Below, in pieces: positions 1 through 6,828 of a stretch of DNA of 15,629 bases. How positions within the stretch are numbered: the first letter of the stretch is position 1; each line of letters starts with the position of its first letter. The notes beneath the pieces are model-generated. The model worked only from the letters and a program-made list of their open reading frames with translations, had not been told where the DNA came from and searched no databases. The position numbers and the translations under genes were made by a program. The DNA is from JAIEPT01 sp038217425 (GTDB lineage: Bacteria; Planctomycetota; Planctomycetia; Gemmatales; Gemmataceae), in contig JBBQPM010000167.1 of NCBI GenBank assembly GCA_038217425.1, positions 1 through 15,629 of the forward strand, written 5' to 3'.

Positions 1-351
1 CAACAAATCAATGAGGATCCAAGCAGGAAGCACAAGCACGTGCCAAGACATCGGTCATGGATGCCGGAATTTTTTCCAGGACAACCACCGAAAGCGCACT
101 TCGTGCGCATTGCGTATAGGATTTATTCCGGATAGCCAGTAATTGTCGTCTCCATCAGCGCCTCGATCGTCGACGAACAGGGAATTGAACAACTCAAGGC
201 GATCAAGAACGGGACGCAGCTCAGAACGATCATGCTTCATGGCATGGCCGAGAAGAGCTTTATCAGTAAGGTCCAGAAAGAACTCGAGGCGATGAAAGTG
301 ACAGTGGTGCATAGCGATCCGATGGGGACCTTTGCCCCGCCCGCGAAATAG
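1..351 (+). pseudogene. possible 3' end of an unidentified gene, interrupted by an in-frame TAG
   Basis: Frame 1 is open from the left edge to a TAG at 133-135, then open again in the same frame to a TAG at 349-351. The downstream part reads like real protein (for example QLKAIKNGTQLRTIMLHGMA, then a lysine/glutamate-rich helix-like stretch), with mostly G/C third positions. No good start codon follows the internal stop, so this is either a gene tail carrying a nonsense mutation or a chance open frame. The stretch is less GC-rich than the genes to its right. I do not recognise the family. An antisense frame over 263-641 is also open but has no plausible start, so coding direction here is unsure. 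Confidence 0.3.
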
Positions 352-578
352 CGTCTGGCCGGAGGGGCATCCTGTTGTCCAGCGTCAAACGCGACAGAGA
401 CACGCTCGGCCAGTTCTGCTCGTACCAGACCGAACTGTATTGCGCCAGGTTGTCGGCACGCTTTCCTTTCCAGCCCTTCTTGGGTTTCTTGCCGCGCGGC
501 CGTCTCGTCAGACAACGGAAATTGCGAGGAATTTCGCCGACGAAAAAGGTCCCCGAGTGCGCATCGCCGCGGCGAATA
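352..578. other. stretch without a confident gene, downstream of the oxalate-type operon
   Basis: This interval lies beyond the stop codon of the MFS carrier gene. Several short frames are open on both strands, but none has a convincing start, ribosome binding site or recognisable motif. A short GC palindrome (GCCGCGGC) lies just after the carrier stop, followed on the minus strand by a short T-run (CCTTTTT). That could serve as a weak terminator for the operon, but the evidence is thin. Confidence 0.4.
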
Positions 579-1814
579 TCAAACGCGAGAACGCGCGGCG
601 ATAAAGCGGCTTGCCATTGGCTTGAGGACGAGCAGTGCTAGAAATGCGGTGATCAGGTCGAACGCAATTGCGATCTGGAGAACCGGCTGCCAACTTCCGT
701 AATGCTCTTGAACCAGGCTTCCAATGGGAACCATGAGGGAAGCCGTGCCTTTCGCCGTGTACAGCAATCCGTAGTTGGTCGCTGCGAACTTTCGGCCGAA
801 GACATCGGTGCATAAGGCGGGAAAGAGGCTATAGATTTCTCCCCAGGCGAAAAACGTCAGGCCGGTGAGCAGGACGAACATGATTGGGATGTGAGCGTAA
901 TTGAGCAGTAGCATGATGGCGAAGCCTTCGAGCGTGAAGGCGATGAACATGGTATTCTCGCGTCCCCAGTGATCGGAGATCCAGCCGAAGAAGGGGCGCG
1001 TCAAGCCGTTGAGAATGCGATCCAGCGAAAGGGCCAATGGAAGAGCCGCGATCGTGGAGCCGAAAATCGCAATGGGCGCGTCGGCCACGCCGAAACTTCG
1101 GGCCATCGTTCCGATCTGCGCGGCGACCATTAAACCGCCCATGGCGACCATGACGAACATTACATAGAGAAGCCAAAAGAGGGGCGTGCGAATCATTTCG
1201 GACCAGGAGAAGTCAGTCGATATTGGAGACGAGGTCGCCGAAGGTTCGCCGGCTGCGGCGAGAGTCGGCGGGCGCATGCCGAAAGCGCACACCAAGATGA
1301 CGGCGCCTTGAACGAGGCCGAACCAGAAGAACGCCGTCTGAAAGCCGTCGTCGCGAATCATGTTGCTGATGGGGAGAACGGTGAGGGCCGATCCGGCGCC
1401 GAAAGCCGCAGACGTCAGTCCCGCGGCGAGGCCGCGGCGGTGCGGGAACCACTTGAGTGCGTTGCCGATGCTGGCGCCGTAGACGATCCCCGCGCCGATG
1501 CCGCCGACGATGCTATTGGCGTAAAGCCAAACGAGCGTATCGGCGTAGGCATTGCCGACCCACGAGATTCCGACCAGCACCCCGCCGAGCAAGAGCATGG
1601 GGCGCGGCCCGAATCGATCGATCAGGTAGCCGTCCAGCGGAACGGGCCAAGTTTCGGTCAGCACGAAGAGCGTGAAGGCGACTTGAATCGCCGCCTTCGT
1701 CCAACCGAACTTTTGATGCAGCGGATCGACGAACAACGTCCAACCGTATTGCAGATTGGCAATGGCAATCATGGCCAGGATGCCGATGGAGAGTTGCAGC
1801 CAGGGTCGATTCAT
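579..1814 (-). CDS. oxlT: OxlT-like oxalate/formate-type MFS transporter
   Basis: This 411-residue inner-membrane carrier has about twelve hydrophobic segments and reads as the oxalate:formate antiporter branch of the major facilitator superfamily. MFS loop motifs are present at about 61-72 (DGYLIDRFGPRP) and 270-286 (GLTRPFFGWISDHWGR). Residues known to line the oxalate pocket of Oxalobacter OxlT appear at matching positions: R273 (R272 there), K355 in the segment LLYTAKG, and W324 and Y328 in FFAWGEIY. These two positive charges separate oxalate carriers from generic MFS proteins. The gene is the last of three minus-strand genes, 56 bp behind an oxalate--CoA ligase-like gene, which fits uptake of oxalate. 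The ATG at 1814 starts a typical first membrane segment; its Shine-Dalgarno is weak. The exchanged or co-transported ion cannot be read from sequence. A related monocarboxylate carrier is the main alternative. Confidence 0.8.
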   Translation of the reverse strand: MNRPWLQLSIGILAMIAIANLQYGWTLFVDPLHQKFGWTKAAIQVAFTLFVLTETWPVPLDGYLIDRFGPRPMLLLGGVLVGISWVGNAYADTLVWLYANSIVGGIGAGIVYGASIGNALKWFPHRRGLAAGLTSAAFGAGSALTVLPISNMIRDDGFQTAFFWFGLVQGAVILVCAFGMRPPTLAAAGEPSATSSPISTDFSWSEMIRTPLFWLLYVMFVMVAMGGLMVAAQIGTMARSFGVADAPIAIFGSTIAALPLALSLDRILNGLTRPFFGWISDHWGRENTMFIAFTLEGFAIMLLLNYAHIPIMFVLLTGLTFFAWGEIYSLFPALCTDVFGRKFAATNYGLLYTAKGTASLMVPIGSLVQEHYGSWQPVLQIAIAFDLITAFLALLVLKPMASRFIAARSRV

Positions 1815-1870
1815 TTCGTCGTCACTTCAAAGTTTGATTCTTGGCGAGGCTGAGTATAAACGGCCGCTGG

Positions 1871-3370
1871 TTACTGATTCTGCAAAAAGTGGGCGGCGAC
1901 ATGGCGGCGCTGGATCTTCCCGGTCGCGGTTCGCGGCACGGCGTCGGCGATGTGGATTACCTTGGGCACCTTGAAATCGGCCAGCCGTTCCTTGCAGAAC
2001 CCTTGGATCTCCGCCGCCGTCGCGGTCCCCTTGAGCACTACGGCGGCATGGACTTCTTCGCCGTACTTGGCGTCCGGCGCTCCGAAGGAAACCGCCTCCG
2101 CCACCGCGGGATGTTCGAGAAGGACAGCGTCCACCTCCAGCGGCGAGATCTTCTCGCCTCCGCGATTGATCAATTCCTTCAGCCGACCGGTCAAGATCAG
2201 GTAACCCTCCGCGTCGAGGATCCCTTGGTCCCCTGTGCGGAAGTATCCATTCGTAAATGACGACTGGTTCGCCTCGGGATTATTGAGATAACCGTGCGTC
2301 ACGTTCTTTCCCCGAATCGAGACCTCGCCCTGCTGACCGATCGGCAGAATCGCGCCTTGATCGTCCAGAATGACGATGTCGACTCCCGTTCCTCGGCCAA
2401 CGGACCCGGGTCGGCGCGGATGGGGCGGCAGGGGATTCGAGGACATCTGATGCGACGCTTCCGTCATGCCGTAGGCTTCCAGAACCGGCGCCCCAAAGCG
2501 GCTTTCCAACTGATGGAAGGTCGCCGGCGCCAACGCCGAACTGCACGAGCGAATGAATCGCAAGCCCGATCTGGGCGCTTGGTCTTGATCGGCGCGCGCG
2601 AGGAGAATCTGGTGAATCGTCGGCACGGCGGAATACCACGTCGCCTGGTACTTCGCCGCCTGTTGCCAAAAGGCGGAAGCGGAAAACTTCGCCGGCACGA
2701 TGACGGCTCCTCCCGTGAGCAGCGTCGAAAGGGTTGCTCCGAGCAGGCCATGAACGTGAAAGAGAGGCATCACGATCAGACTTCGGTCGTGCGGGGAAAG
2801 TTGATAGGTGCCCGCGATATTGTTGATCGAGGCCATGAGGTTGCCGTGAGTGAGGGGCACCCCTTTGGGTCGGCTCGTCGTTCCGCTCGTGTGCAGAAAG
2901 AGCGCGACGTCCTCGGGTTCGGGCGCGGTCGGATCGATATTGGCCGGCAGGTCGCCCGCCACGCGATTGACGTAGACGTTGCCGTCGCGAATGCCGCATT
3001 CCCAGACCGGCAAGCCCAGTTCCGCGGCCCCGTCCCGGGCGACATGATCGCCTGGCGGGACGATGACGGCCTTGACGCCCGCGTCCTCCATGTAATAGCG
3101 GAACTCCTCTTTCTTGTAGGTCGAGTTCAGCGGCGCCGCGATGGCTCGAATCCAGGTCGTCGCAAGAAACGAAACGACGAACTCCAGGTTATTGGGCAGC
3201 ACGATCGCGACAGGATCTCCCCGCCGAACGCCGCCGCGCCGCAACGAGGCGCCCACTTCCTCGATCTGCCGCCGGAGTTCGCCATACGTGACTTCGAGAC
3301 CGTCCGGGATAAAGATTGCGGGATTGGCAGCGAATTCCGAGGACAACAGGTCGGCGAGGGTAGCGTTCAT
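1871..3370 (-). CDS. oxalate--CoA ligase-like acyl-CoA synthetase (AAE3/Pcs60 type)
   Basis: This 499-residue cytosolic enzyme of the ANL adenylating superfamily is predicted to convert oxalate, ATP and CoA to oxalyl-CoA via an acyl-adenylate. All core motifs are intact: the P-loop at 161-170 (TSGTTSRPKG), YGMTE at 300-304, FRTGD at 377-381, the hinge and GGEKISPLEVD at 404-414, and the catalytic lysine K485 in RTATGKIQRR. Long stretches resemble the plant AAE3 and yeast Pcs60 oxalyl-CoA synthetases as I recall them: LFLHTSGTTSRPKGVPLTHG, MPLFHVHGLL, ATWYSAVPTIHQI, FIRSCSSALAP and MTEASHQMSSNPLP. That resemblance is stronger than to generic fatty or aromatic acyl-CoA ligases. The neighbouring OxlT-like carrier and PanE-like reductase support the substrate call. 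The start at 3370 is ATG with a modest GAG-rich upstream sequence. A different short-chain acid is possible but less likely. Confidence 0.85.
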   Translation of the reverse strand: MNATLADLLSSEFAANPAIFIPDGLEVTYGELRRQIEEVGASLRRGGVRRGDPVAIVLPNNLEFVVSFLATTWIRAIAAPLNSTYKKEEFRYYMEDAGVKAVIVPPGDHVARDGAAELGLPVWECGIRDGNVYVNRVAGDLPANIDPTAPEPEDVALFLHTSGTTSRPKGVPLTHGNLMASINNIAGTYQLSPHDRSLIVMPLFHVHGLLGATLSTLLTGGAVIVPAKFSASAFWQQAAKYQATWYSAVPTIHQILLARADQDQAPRSGLRFIRSCSSALAPATFHQLESRFGAPVLEAYGMTEASHQMSSNPLPPHPRRPGSVGRGTGVDIVILDDQGAILPIGQQGEVSIRGKNVTHGYLNNPEANQSSFTNGYFRTGDQGILDAEGYLILTGRLKELINRGGEKISPLEVDAVLLEHPAVAEAVSFGAPDAKYGEEVHAAVVLKGTATAAEIQGFCKERLADFKVPKVIHIADAVPRTATGKIQRRHVAAHFLQNQ

Positions 3371-3472
3371 CTCGATCTCGGCTCCAAAATGGGTGTCTCG
3401 CAGACGGGAATCTTACGATGTTGAGCGCCATCCGTTCAGACATTAAGGCTCAAATTGCGAAAGACAGCTCGC

Positions 3473-4558
3473 TCAGTCCGAACCATTTCCCGCGTTCGCC
3501 CCGGCTTGGCGATTCCGCTGCAGGCGATCATCCACCAGTGAGACGATCTCGTCCAACGCCTCCAGGTGCGACCCTTGCTGAGCTGCGACCCGGCGGATCA
3601 AACAGTCGACACGCTCGATGTGCGGGGCGCCGTTAAAAAGGGCACGAGCCGCGGAGGAGGGCTTGGCGAGACCTTCGGCCGCCTTGGCGTACTTCTCAAA
3701 GGGAACCCTATCGGCATCGTCGGCGCCCAGGGTCGTGCAGAGTTTCCAAACCCACTCGTACACTTCGCGCGACTGCCCCAGATTCGAGTGGACCGCTTCC
3801 TGGATCGAGATCATGCCGTCGGGCCCGATACAGCGGTAATTGCCGGCGATCAACATCGGCCATTTCGCCAGCGGCACGAAAAGAGAATCATGCACCTTGA
3901 GCTTCACCGGGACTTCGAGCGGGCCGTTTCCGTCGTCAAAGCGAGCCTGGTCGATGTCGGTCTCAAGCTGACGCAAGAGAGCGGTCGACGTCTCGGCGCC
4001 GAAGCGCGCCGCCTTGAAGTTGGTCGCCAACCCTACCTGGAGGACATTTTTGGGTTGATCCGCCGGCCGAAACGCCTGAGGATCGGGGCTGGCCAGTGTG
4101 ATCGACTCGGGGCTGAAATCGTCCCAGACGCGCGGATCGGTATAGCACGCTTCGAGCGTGGCGCTCCAAAGCCCTGGAATTCGCTTGAGAAATGTCGGCG
4201 GCGGCATGTTCATGATCGCCAGACTGGGCACGCCCGCCTGAGCGATTCGCGCCATCAACTCGCGGACTCCCGGCGATCCGTACTGGGATTCTTGCATCCC
4301 CAAAACGGCGAGGTCGAATGAGCCCGGATCCACTTCGTCGGGCGTCGCCGCGGTAAGCGAACCGGAAAGCGATTTCGACGCGACGTCCAGGAGAAGTGCC
4401 CGACCTTTGATCGGGAAACGGACCAAGTTTCCTGCGCGGTTAATCAACTCCGCCGTGCGCGGGGTGCAAACCAGCACGACCCGATGCCCGGCCATCAGCA
4501 ATTTAGTGCCCAGTAAAGAGCCGTAGGAGGCTCCTAGAATAAGAATGTTTCTTTTCAC
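3473..4558 (-). CDS. PanE/ApbA-family reductase, candidate oxalyl-CoA reductase
   Basis: This 361-residue protein belongs to the ketopantoate reductase (PanE/ApbA) family. It has an N-terminal Rossmann nucleotide site (NILILGASYGSLLG, 4-17), then IMNMPPP, whose N117 may match the catalytic asparagine of PanE. The C-terminal helical domain has K232 and N240 in AKWPMLIAGN and a divergent family signature near 300-321 (SSAARALFNGAPHIERVD). It is longer than true PanE (about 300 residues) and departs from the PanE signatures, so pantoate synthesis is unlikely. It is the first gene of a run with an oxalate--CoA ligase-like gene (102 bp downstream) and an OxlT-like carrier. In Methylobacterium extorquens a PanE-family enzyme (PanE2) was reported to reduce oxalyl-CoA to glyoxylate, and context suggests the same reaction here. 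An opine- or other 2-oxoacid-type dehydrogenase is the alternative. The start is GTG. Confidence 0.65.
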   Translation of the reverse strand: MKRNILILGASYGSLLGTKLLMAGHRVVLVCTPRTAELINRAGNLVRFPIKGRALLLDVASKSLSGSLTAATPDEVDPGSFDLAVLGMQESQYGSPGVRELMARIAQAGVPSLAIMNMPPPTFLKRIPGLWSATLEACYTDPRVWDDFSPESITLASPDPQAFRPADQPKNVLQVGLATNFKAARFGAETSTALLRQLETDIDQARFDDGNGPLEVPVKLKVHDSLFVPLAKWPMLIAGNYRCIGPDGMISIQEAVHSNLGQSREVYEWVWKLCTTLGADDADRVPFEKYAKAAEGLAKPSSAARALFNGAPHIERVDCLIRRVAAQQGSHLEALDEIVSLVDDRLQRNRQAGANAGNGSD

Positions 4559-4566
4559 TCGGTGAG

Positions 4567-4572
4567 TCCCCT
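4567..4572 (-). promoter_or_regulatory. ribosome binding site supporting a GTG start
   Basis: On the minus strand the sequence AGGGGA lies 8 nt before the GTG at 4558. It supports GTG as the start of the PanE-like reductase, because that codon opens directly into the Rossmann strand (MKRNILILGA) with no room for a longer N-terminus. Confidence 0.55.
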
Positions 4573-4769
4573 GCTTGAGATCGCAAGTTGAACGCCAGCA
4601 AGCCGGCCTTCGGTTTGGGCCACGATGCCGCGGGTAATTCTATGGCGATCGGCGGGGCTGAAGGCGAGGGGCGACGAGCGTGCGGAGGTAGCGGTCTTCC
4701 TCCGTGGGCTCCATGATTGAGGTCCTCGCGCTCCTCAGCGATCCTCCCGTTTGCAAGCTTAAACCCTCT

Positions 4770-4798
4770 TTGACCTTGCTCCGACCTCCTGATACAAA
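4770..4798 (+). promoter_or_regulatory. sigma70-like promoter for the HpcH/HpaI aldolase
   Basis: A TTGACC hexamer (4770-4775) and a TACAAA hexamer (4793-4798) are separated by exactly 17 nt, inside the 287-bp divergent gap. Transcription would begin near 4806 and leave a leader of about 40 nt before the ATG at 4846. A weak GGAG at 4833-4836 could serve as the ribosome binding site. The rest of the gap shows no clear operator or riboswitch. Confidence 0.5.
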
Positions 4799-4845
4799 GA
4801 CCCCACCACCCGCTCCAGCCTTCGCTCTTTTCGGAGATTCGTTCC

Positions 4846-5652
4846 ATGCGTCCCAATGCTGCCAAAGCGCTCCTCAAGGCCGGCAAGCCCTCCGTCGGCA
4901 CCTGGCTTTCCCTCGGAAGCATCACTGCCACCCGCTTCATGGCCCGGGCTGGGTTCTCCTGGCTCACCGTCGACATCGAACATAGCCTGGTCGACTGGGA
5001 GACCGCGACGCATATGTTCGCGAGCATCGCCGAGGCCGGCTGCGTGCCGCTCGCGCGGGTGCCGGCCAATCGTCACGATCACATCAAACGCGTCCTCGAC
5101 AACGGCGCCATGGGCGTCGTCGTCCCCATGGTCAACAGTCGGCAGGAAGCCGAGGACGCCGTCTCCGCCATGCTCTATCCCCCCGCGGGTACGCGCAGCG
5201 TCGGCGGCAGCGTGCACGCCCTCAACTTCGGCACCACCGCCAACGATTACTACGAACACGCCAATCAAGAACTGCTCGTCGTCCTGCAGTGCGAACACAT
5301 TCAGTCGGTCGAGAACGCGGACAAGATTTTCTCGGTTCCCGGCATCGACGCCATCTTCGTCGGGCCCAACGATTTGGCCGCGTCGATGCGCACGAAGGAT
5401 GGCAAAGGCCCCAGCGCCAAGGCGACGCAAGAAGCGATGGAACACATCCTCAAGACGTGCAAGAAGTACAACGTGGCGCCGGGCGTGCACTGCGGGTCCG
5501 CCGACGAAGTCAACGTCCGCATCGACGAGGGCTGGCAGTTCATGGCCATCACCAGCGAACTCAAGATGATGCTCGACGGCGCTTCGTCGCAGGTAAAGAA
5601 GCTCGCCCCCTCCGCGCAAGTCGGCGGCAAGGCGGAAATGGCGAAGTACTAA
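4846..5652 (+). CDS. HpcH/HpaI-family class II pyruvate aldolase
   Basis: This 268-residue cytosolic enzyme has a TIM-barrel of the HpcH/HpaI family (PF03328), whose members make or break C-C bonds between pyruvate (or a related enolate) and an aldehyde using a divalent metal. The key residues sit one position from those of E. coli HpaI: H46 in DIEH, R71 in LARVPANRHD, metal ligand E150 in VLQCEH, and metal ligand D176 in FVGPNDLA. The glycine- and proline-rich segment YPPAGTRSVGG (111-121) is also typical. Length is normal. The gene diverges from the oxalate-type operon across 287 bp. Glyoxylate, the proposed operon product, is a plausible aldehyde partner. The exact substrate (4-hydroxy-2-oxoheptanedioate, ketodeoxy sugar acids, 4-hydroxy-2-oxoglutarate) cannot be told from these residues. 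Confidence 0.85.
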   Translation: MRPNAAKALLKAGKPSVGTWLSLGSITATRFMARAGFSWLTVDIEHSLVDWETATHMFASIAEAGCVPLARVPANRHDHIKRVLDNGAMGVVVPMVNSRQEAEDAVSAMLYPPAGTRSVGGSVHALNFGTTANDYYEHANQELLVVLQCEHIQSVENADKIFSVPGIDAIFVGPNDLAASMRTKDGKGPSAKATQEAMEHILKTCKKYNVAPGVHCGSADEVNVRIDEGWQFMAITSELKMMLDGASSQVKKLAPSAQVGGKAEMAKY

Positions 5653-5659
5653 CAGGATG

Positions 5660-5722
5660 TCCGAGCCGGAAGCATGAGCGACGATTCTTGCGAAGATCGT
5701 CGCGCACGCTTTCGGGCTCGGA
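5660..5722 (+). repeat. REP-like palindromic element, copy 1, likely terminator hairpin
   Basis: The outer arms TCCGAGCC(G)GAAGC (from 5660) and GCTTTCGGGCTCGGA (5708-5722) are near-perfect inverted repeats, and nested inside are CGACGAT (5679-5685) and ATCGTCG (5696-5702). It starts 7 nt after the aldolase stop and lies between convergent genes, so it could end transcription from both sides. A relative of this element lies at 6780-6825, which makes it a dispersed repeat rather than a gene-specific terminator. Confidence 0.7.
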
Positions 5723-5737
5723 AGATTCGCATCGGCG

Positions 5738-6715
5738 TTAGCGCGGCTTCTTAATCCTGGCGGCCGGCTTGGGCGGGTTCGGCAATTTGACCGCCGCGAG
5801 AATCCTCCTGATATTGGCGAGTGCCTGATCCGCAACGGTCGGTATGACTTTCTTCGTCTTGCCGCGTGGCGCGGGCTTCGGCTCCGCAACAACCGGTGCG
5901 ACTTTCTTCGTCTTGCCAAGCGGTGCGGGCTTCGGCTCCGCAACAACCGGTGCGACTTTCTTCGTCTTGCCGAGCGGCGCCGGTTTCTTTTCCGCGCTTT
6001 CCAGATCGATGCCGAAGATCTCGCCCAGGTCGGAGTCCGCAAGCGGCGCCGTTGCGTTTCCTGCGAATGCGTTGTGAATCGTGTTGGCGTCTGCGGCTCG
6101 GCTGATGAGTTCCAGGTGATCCACGTCGCGCAGCGTGAACAGCAGCTCGGGAGATGCGTCGAGCCGGGCGCCCACGCCGTAGAGCACCGCCGCCACGTGC
6201 TTGCACATCGTCGCCCAGTCGGGGCAACTGCACTTCATCTTGATCTCGCTCGGCTGTGGAAACAGGCCGTCCTTCGGCGTGGTAAGCCGCTCCATCACGT
6301 GACGGTCGAATTTGCCCTGCAAGAGATCCATGAGCGAATTGACCGAGCGCGAGCAATCCTTCAGGATGCGCGACCACAGCGCCGAGGGCAACGTCTTGAT
6401 CTCGATGTTGACGTGGTAGATTTCCGACCCGCTGACCAGCGCCTGAATCTTGCCGCGTCCGATCGACAAATCGATGACCGAGCCGTTGCGAACGTACGTT
6501 CGGCCGCGCGGCAAGCGGTTCTCGTAATCGCTGTGGCTTTCGAGGTGGTCGCACCAGGCTTTACCCCAGAAGGACGTGGCAATGTTGCGCCCCGCCAGGT
6601 GCACGGGCGACAGGTTGCGTTTTTCCTTCTTGGCTAGCTTCGCGGCGTCGGCTTTCGCGTTCTGCTGCCGCTGGGCCACAGATACGTACGGTCGGAATCC
6701 GAATCCCCAAGACAT
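5738..6715 (-). CDS. SWIM zinc-finger protein paired with a SNF2 ATPase
   Basis: This 325-residue protein starts with MSWGFGFRPYVSVAQR, typical of bacterial SWIM proteins that accompany SNF2-family ATPases. The SWIM zinc site is CxCx6CxH: C162, C164, C171 and H173 in the segment KCSCPDWATMCKHVAAVLYG. The N-terminal two-thirds (to about 235) looks like a folded domain. The tail (243-296) is three 18-residue basic, proline-rich repeats resembling KPAPLGKTKKVAPVVAE, followed by a basic end; such tails often bind nucleic acid. An AGGAGG at 6722-6727, 6 nt from the ATG, decides the start. It lies downstream of and co-oriented with the SNF2 gene, across about 113 bp that hold a repeat and a candidate promoter of its own. 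The role in DNA or RNA metabolism is inferred, not known. Confidence 0.85.
   Translation of the reverse strand: MSWGFGFRPYVSVAQRQQNAKADAAKLAKKEKRNLSPVHLAGRNIATSFWGKAWCDHLESHSDYENRLPRGRTYVRNGSVIDLSIGRGKIQALVSGSEIYHVNIEIKTLPSALWSRILKDCSRSVNSLMDLLQGKFDRHVMERLTTPKDGLFPQPSEIKMKCSCPDWATMCKHVAAVLYGVGARLDASPELLFTLRDVDHLELISRAADANTIHNAFAGNATAPLADSDLGEIFGIDLESAEKKPAPLGKTKKVAPVVAEPKPAPLGKTKKVAPVVAEPKPAPRGKTKKVIPTVADQALANIRRILAAVKLPNPPKPAARIKKPR
5828..5989 (-). repeat. three 54-bp tandem repeats inside the SWIM gene
   Basis: These encode three 18-residue units, residues 243-260, 261-278 and 279-296 of the SWIM protein. Units 1 and 2 are identical at protein level except for the first residue; unit 3 has drifted (R for L, I and T changes, final D). 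Their near identity points to recent duplication and likely length variation between strains. Confidence 0.9.
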
Positions 6716-6740
6716 GACTCGCCTCCTGCGGTGTTGTTAT

Positions 6741-6768
6741 CTCATAGATAAAAGTATCCGAACGTCAA
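6741..6768 (-). promoter_or_regulatory. sigma70-like promoter for the SWIM protein gene
   Basis: On the minus strand TTGACG (6763-6768) and TATGAG (6741-6746) are separated by 16 nt. A transcript from here would have a leader of roughly 20 nt carrying the AGGAGG ribosome binding site. It would let the SWIM gene be expressed independently of the upstream SNF2 gene. Confidence 0.4.
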
Positions 6769-6779
6769 ACAGTGACAAG

Positions 6780-6825
6780 TGAGCGACGATCGCATTCGGT
6801 CGTCGTTGACGCTTCCGGCTCGGGA
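6780..6825 (-). repeat. REP-like palindromic element, copy 2 (partial)
   Basis: Read on the minus strand this begins CCCGAGCCGGAAGCGTCAAC, within about 5 nt of the SNF2 stop, and continues with the inner inverted pair around ACGACGA and TCGTCGCT. It aligns along its length with the element at 5660-5722 read on the plus strand but lacks the closing outer arm. As in copy 1, the GAGCCGGAAGC edge faces the stop codon of the upstream gene. Confidence 0.6.
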
Positions 6826-6828
6826 AAT

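Noticed and set aside
263..641. A minus-strand open frame overlapping the end of the MFS gene, with Trp/Tyr-rich protein-like sequence
   Set aside because: It has no plausible start codon or ribosome binding site, overlaps the plus-strand candidate and matches no family I recognise; recorded only as ambiguity.
2294..3424. A 376-codon open frame on the plus strand
   Set aside because: Antisense to the acyl-CoA synthetase, which has all catalytic motifs; the translation is Arg-rich and without family features.
4759..6042. A 427-codon open frame on the minus strand
   Set aside because: It runs antisense through the whole aldolase and into the SWIM tail repeats in another frame; no recognisable motif and an Arg/Ser-rich start.
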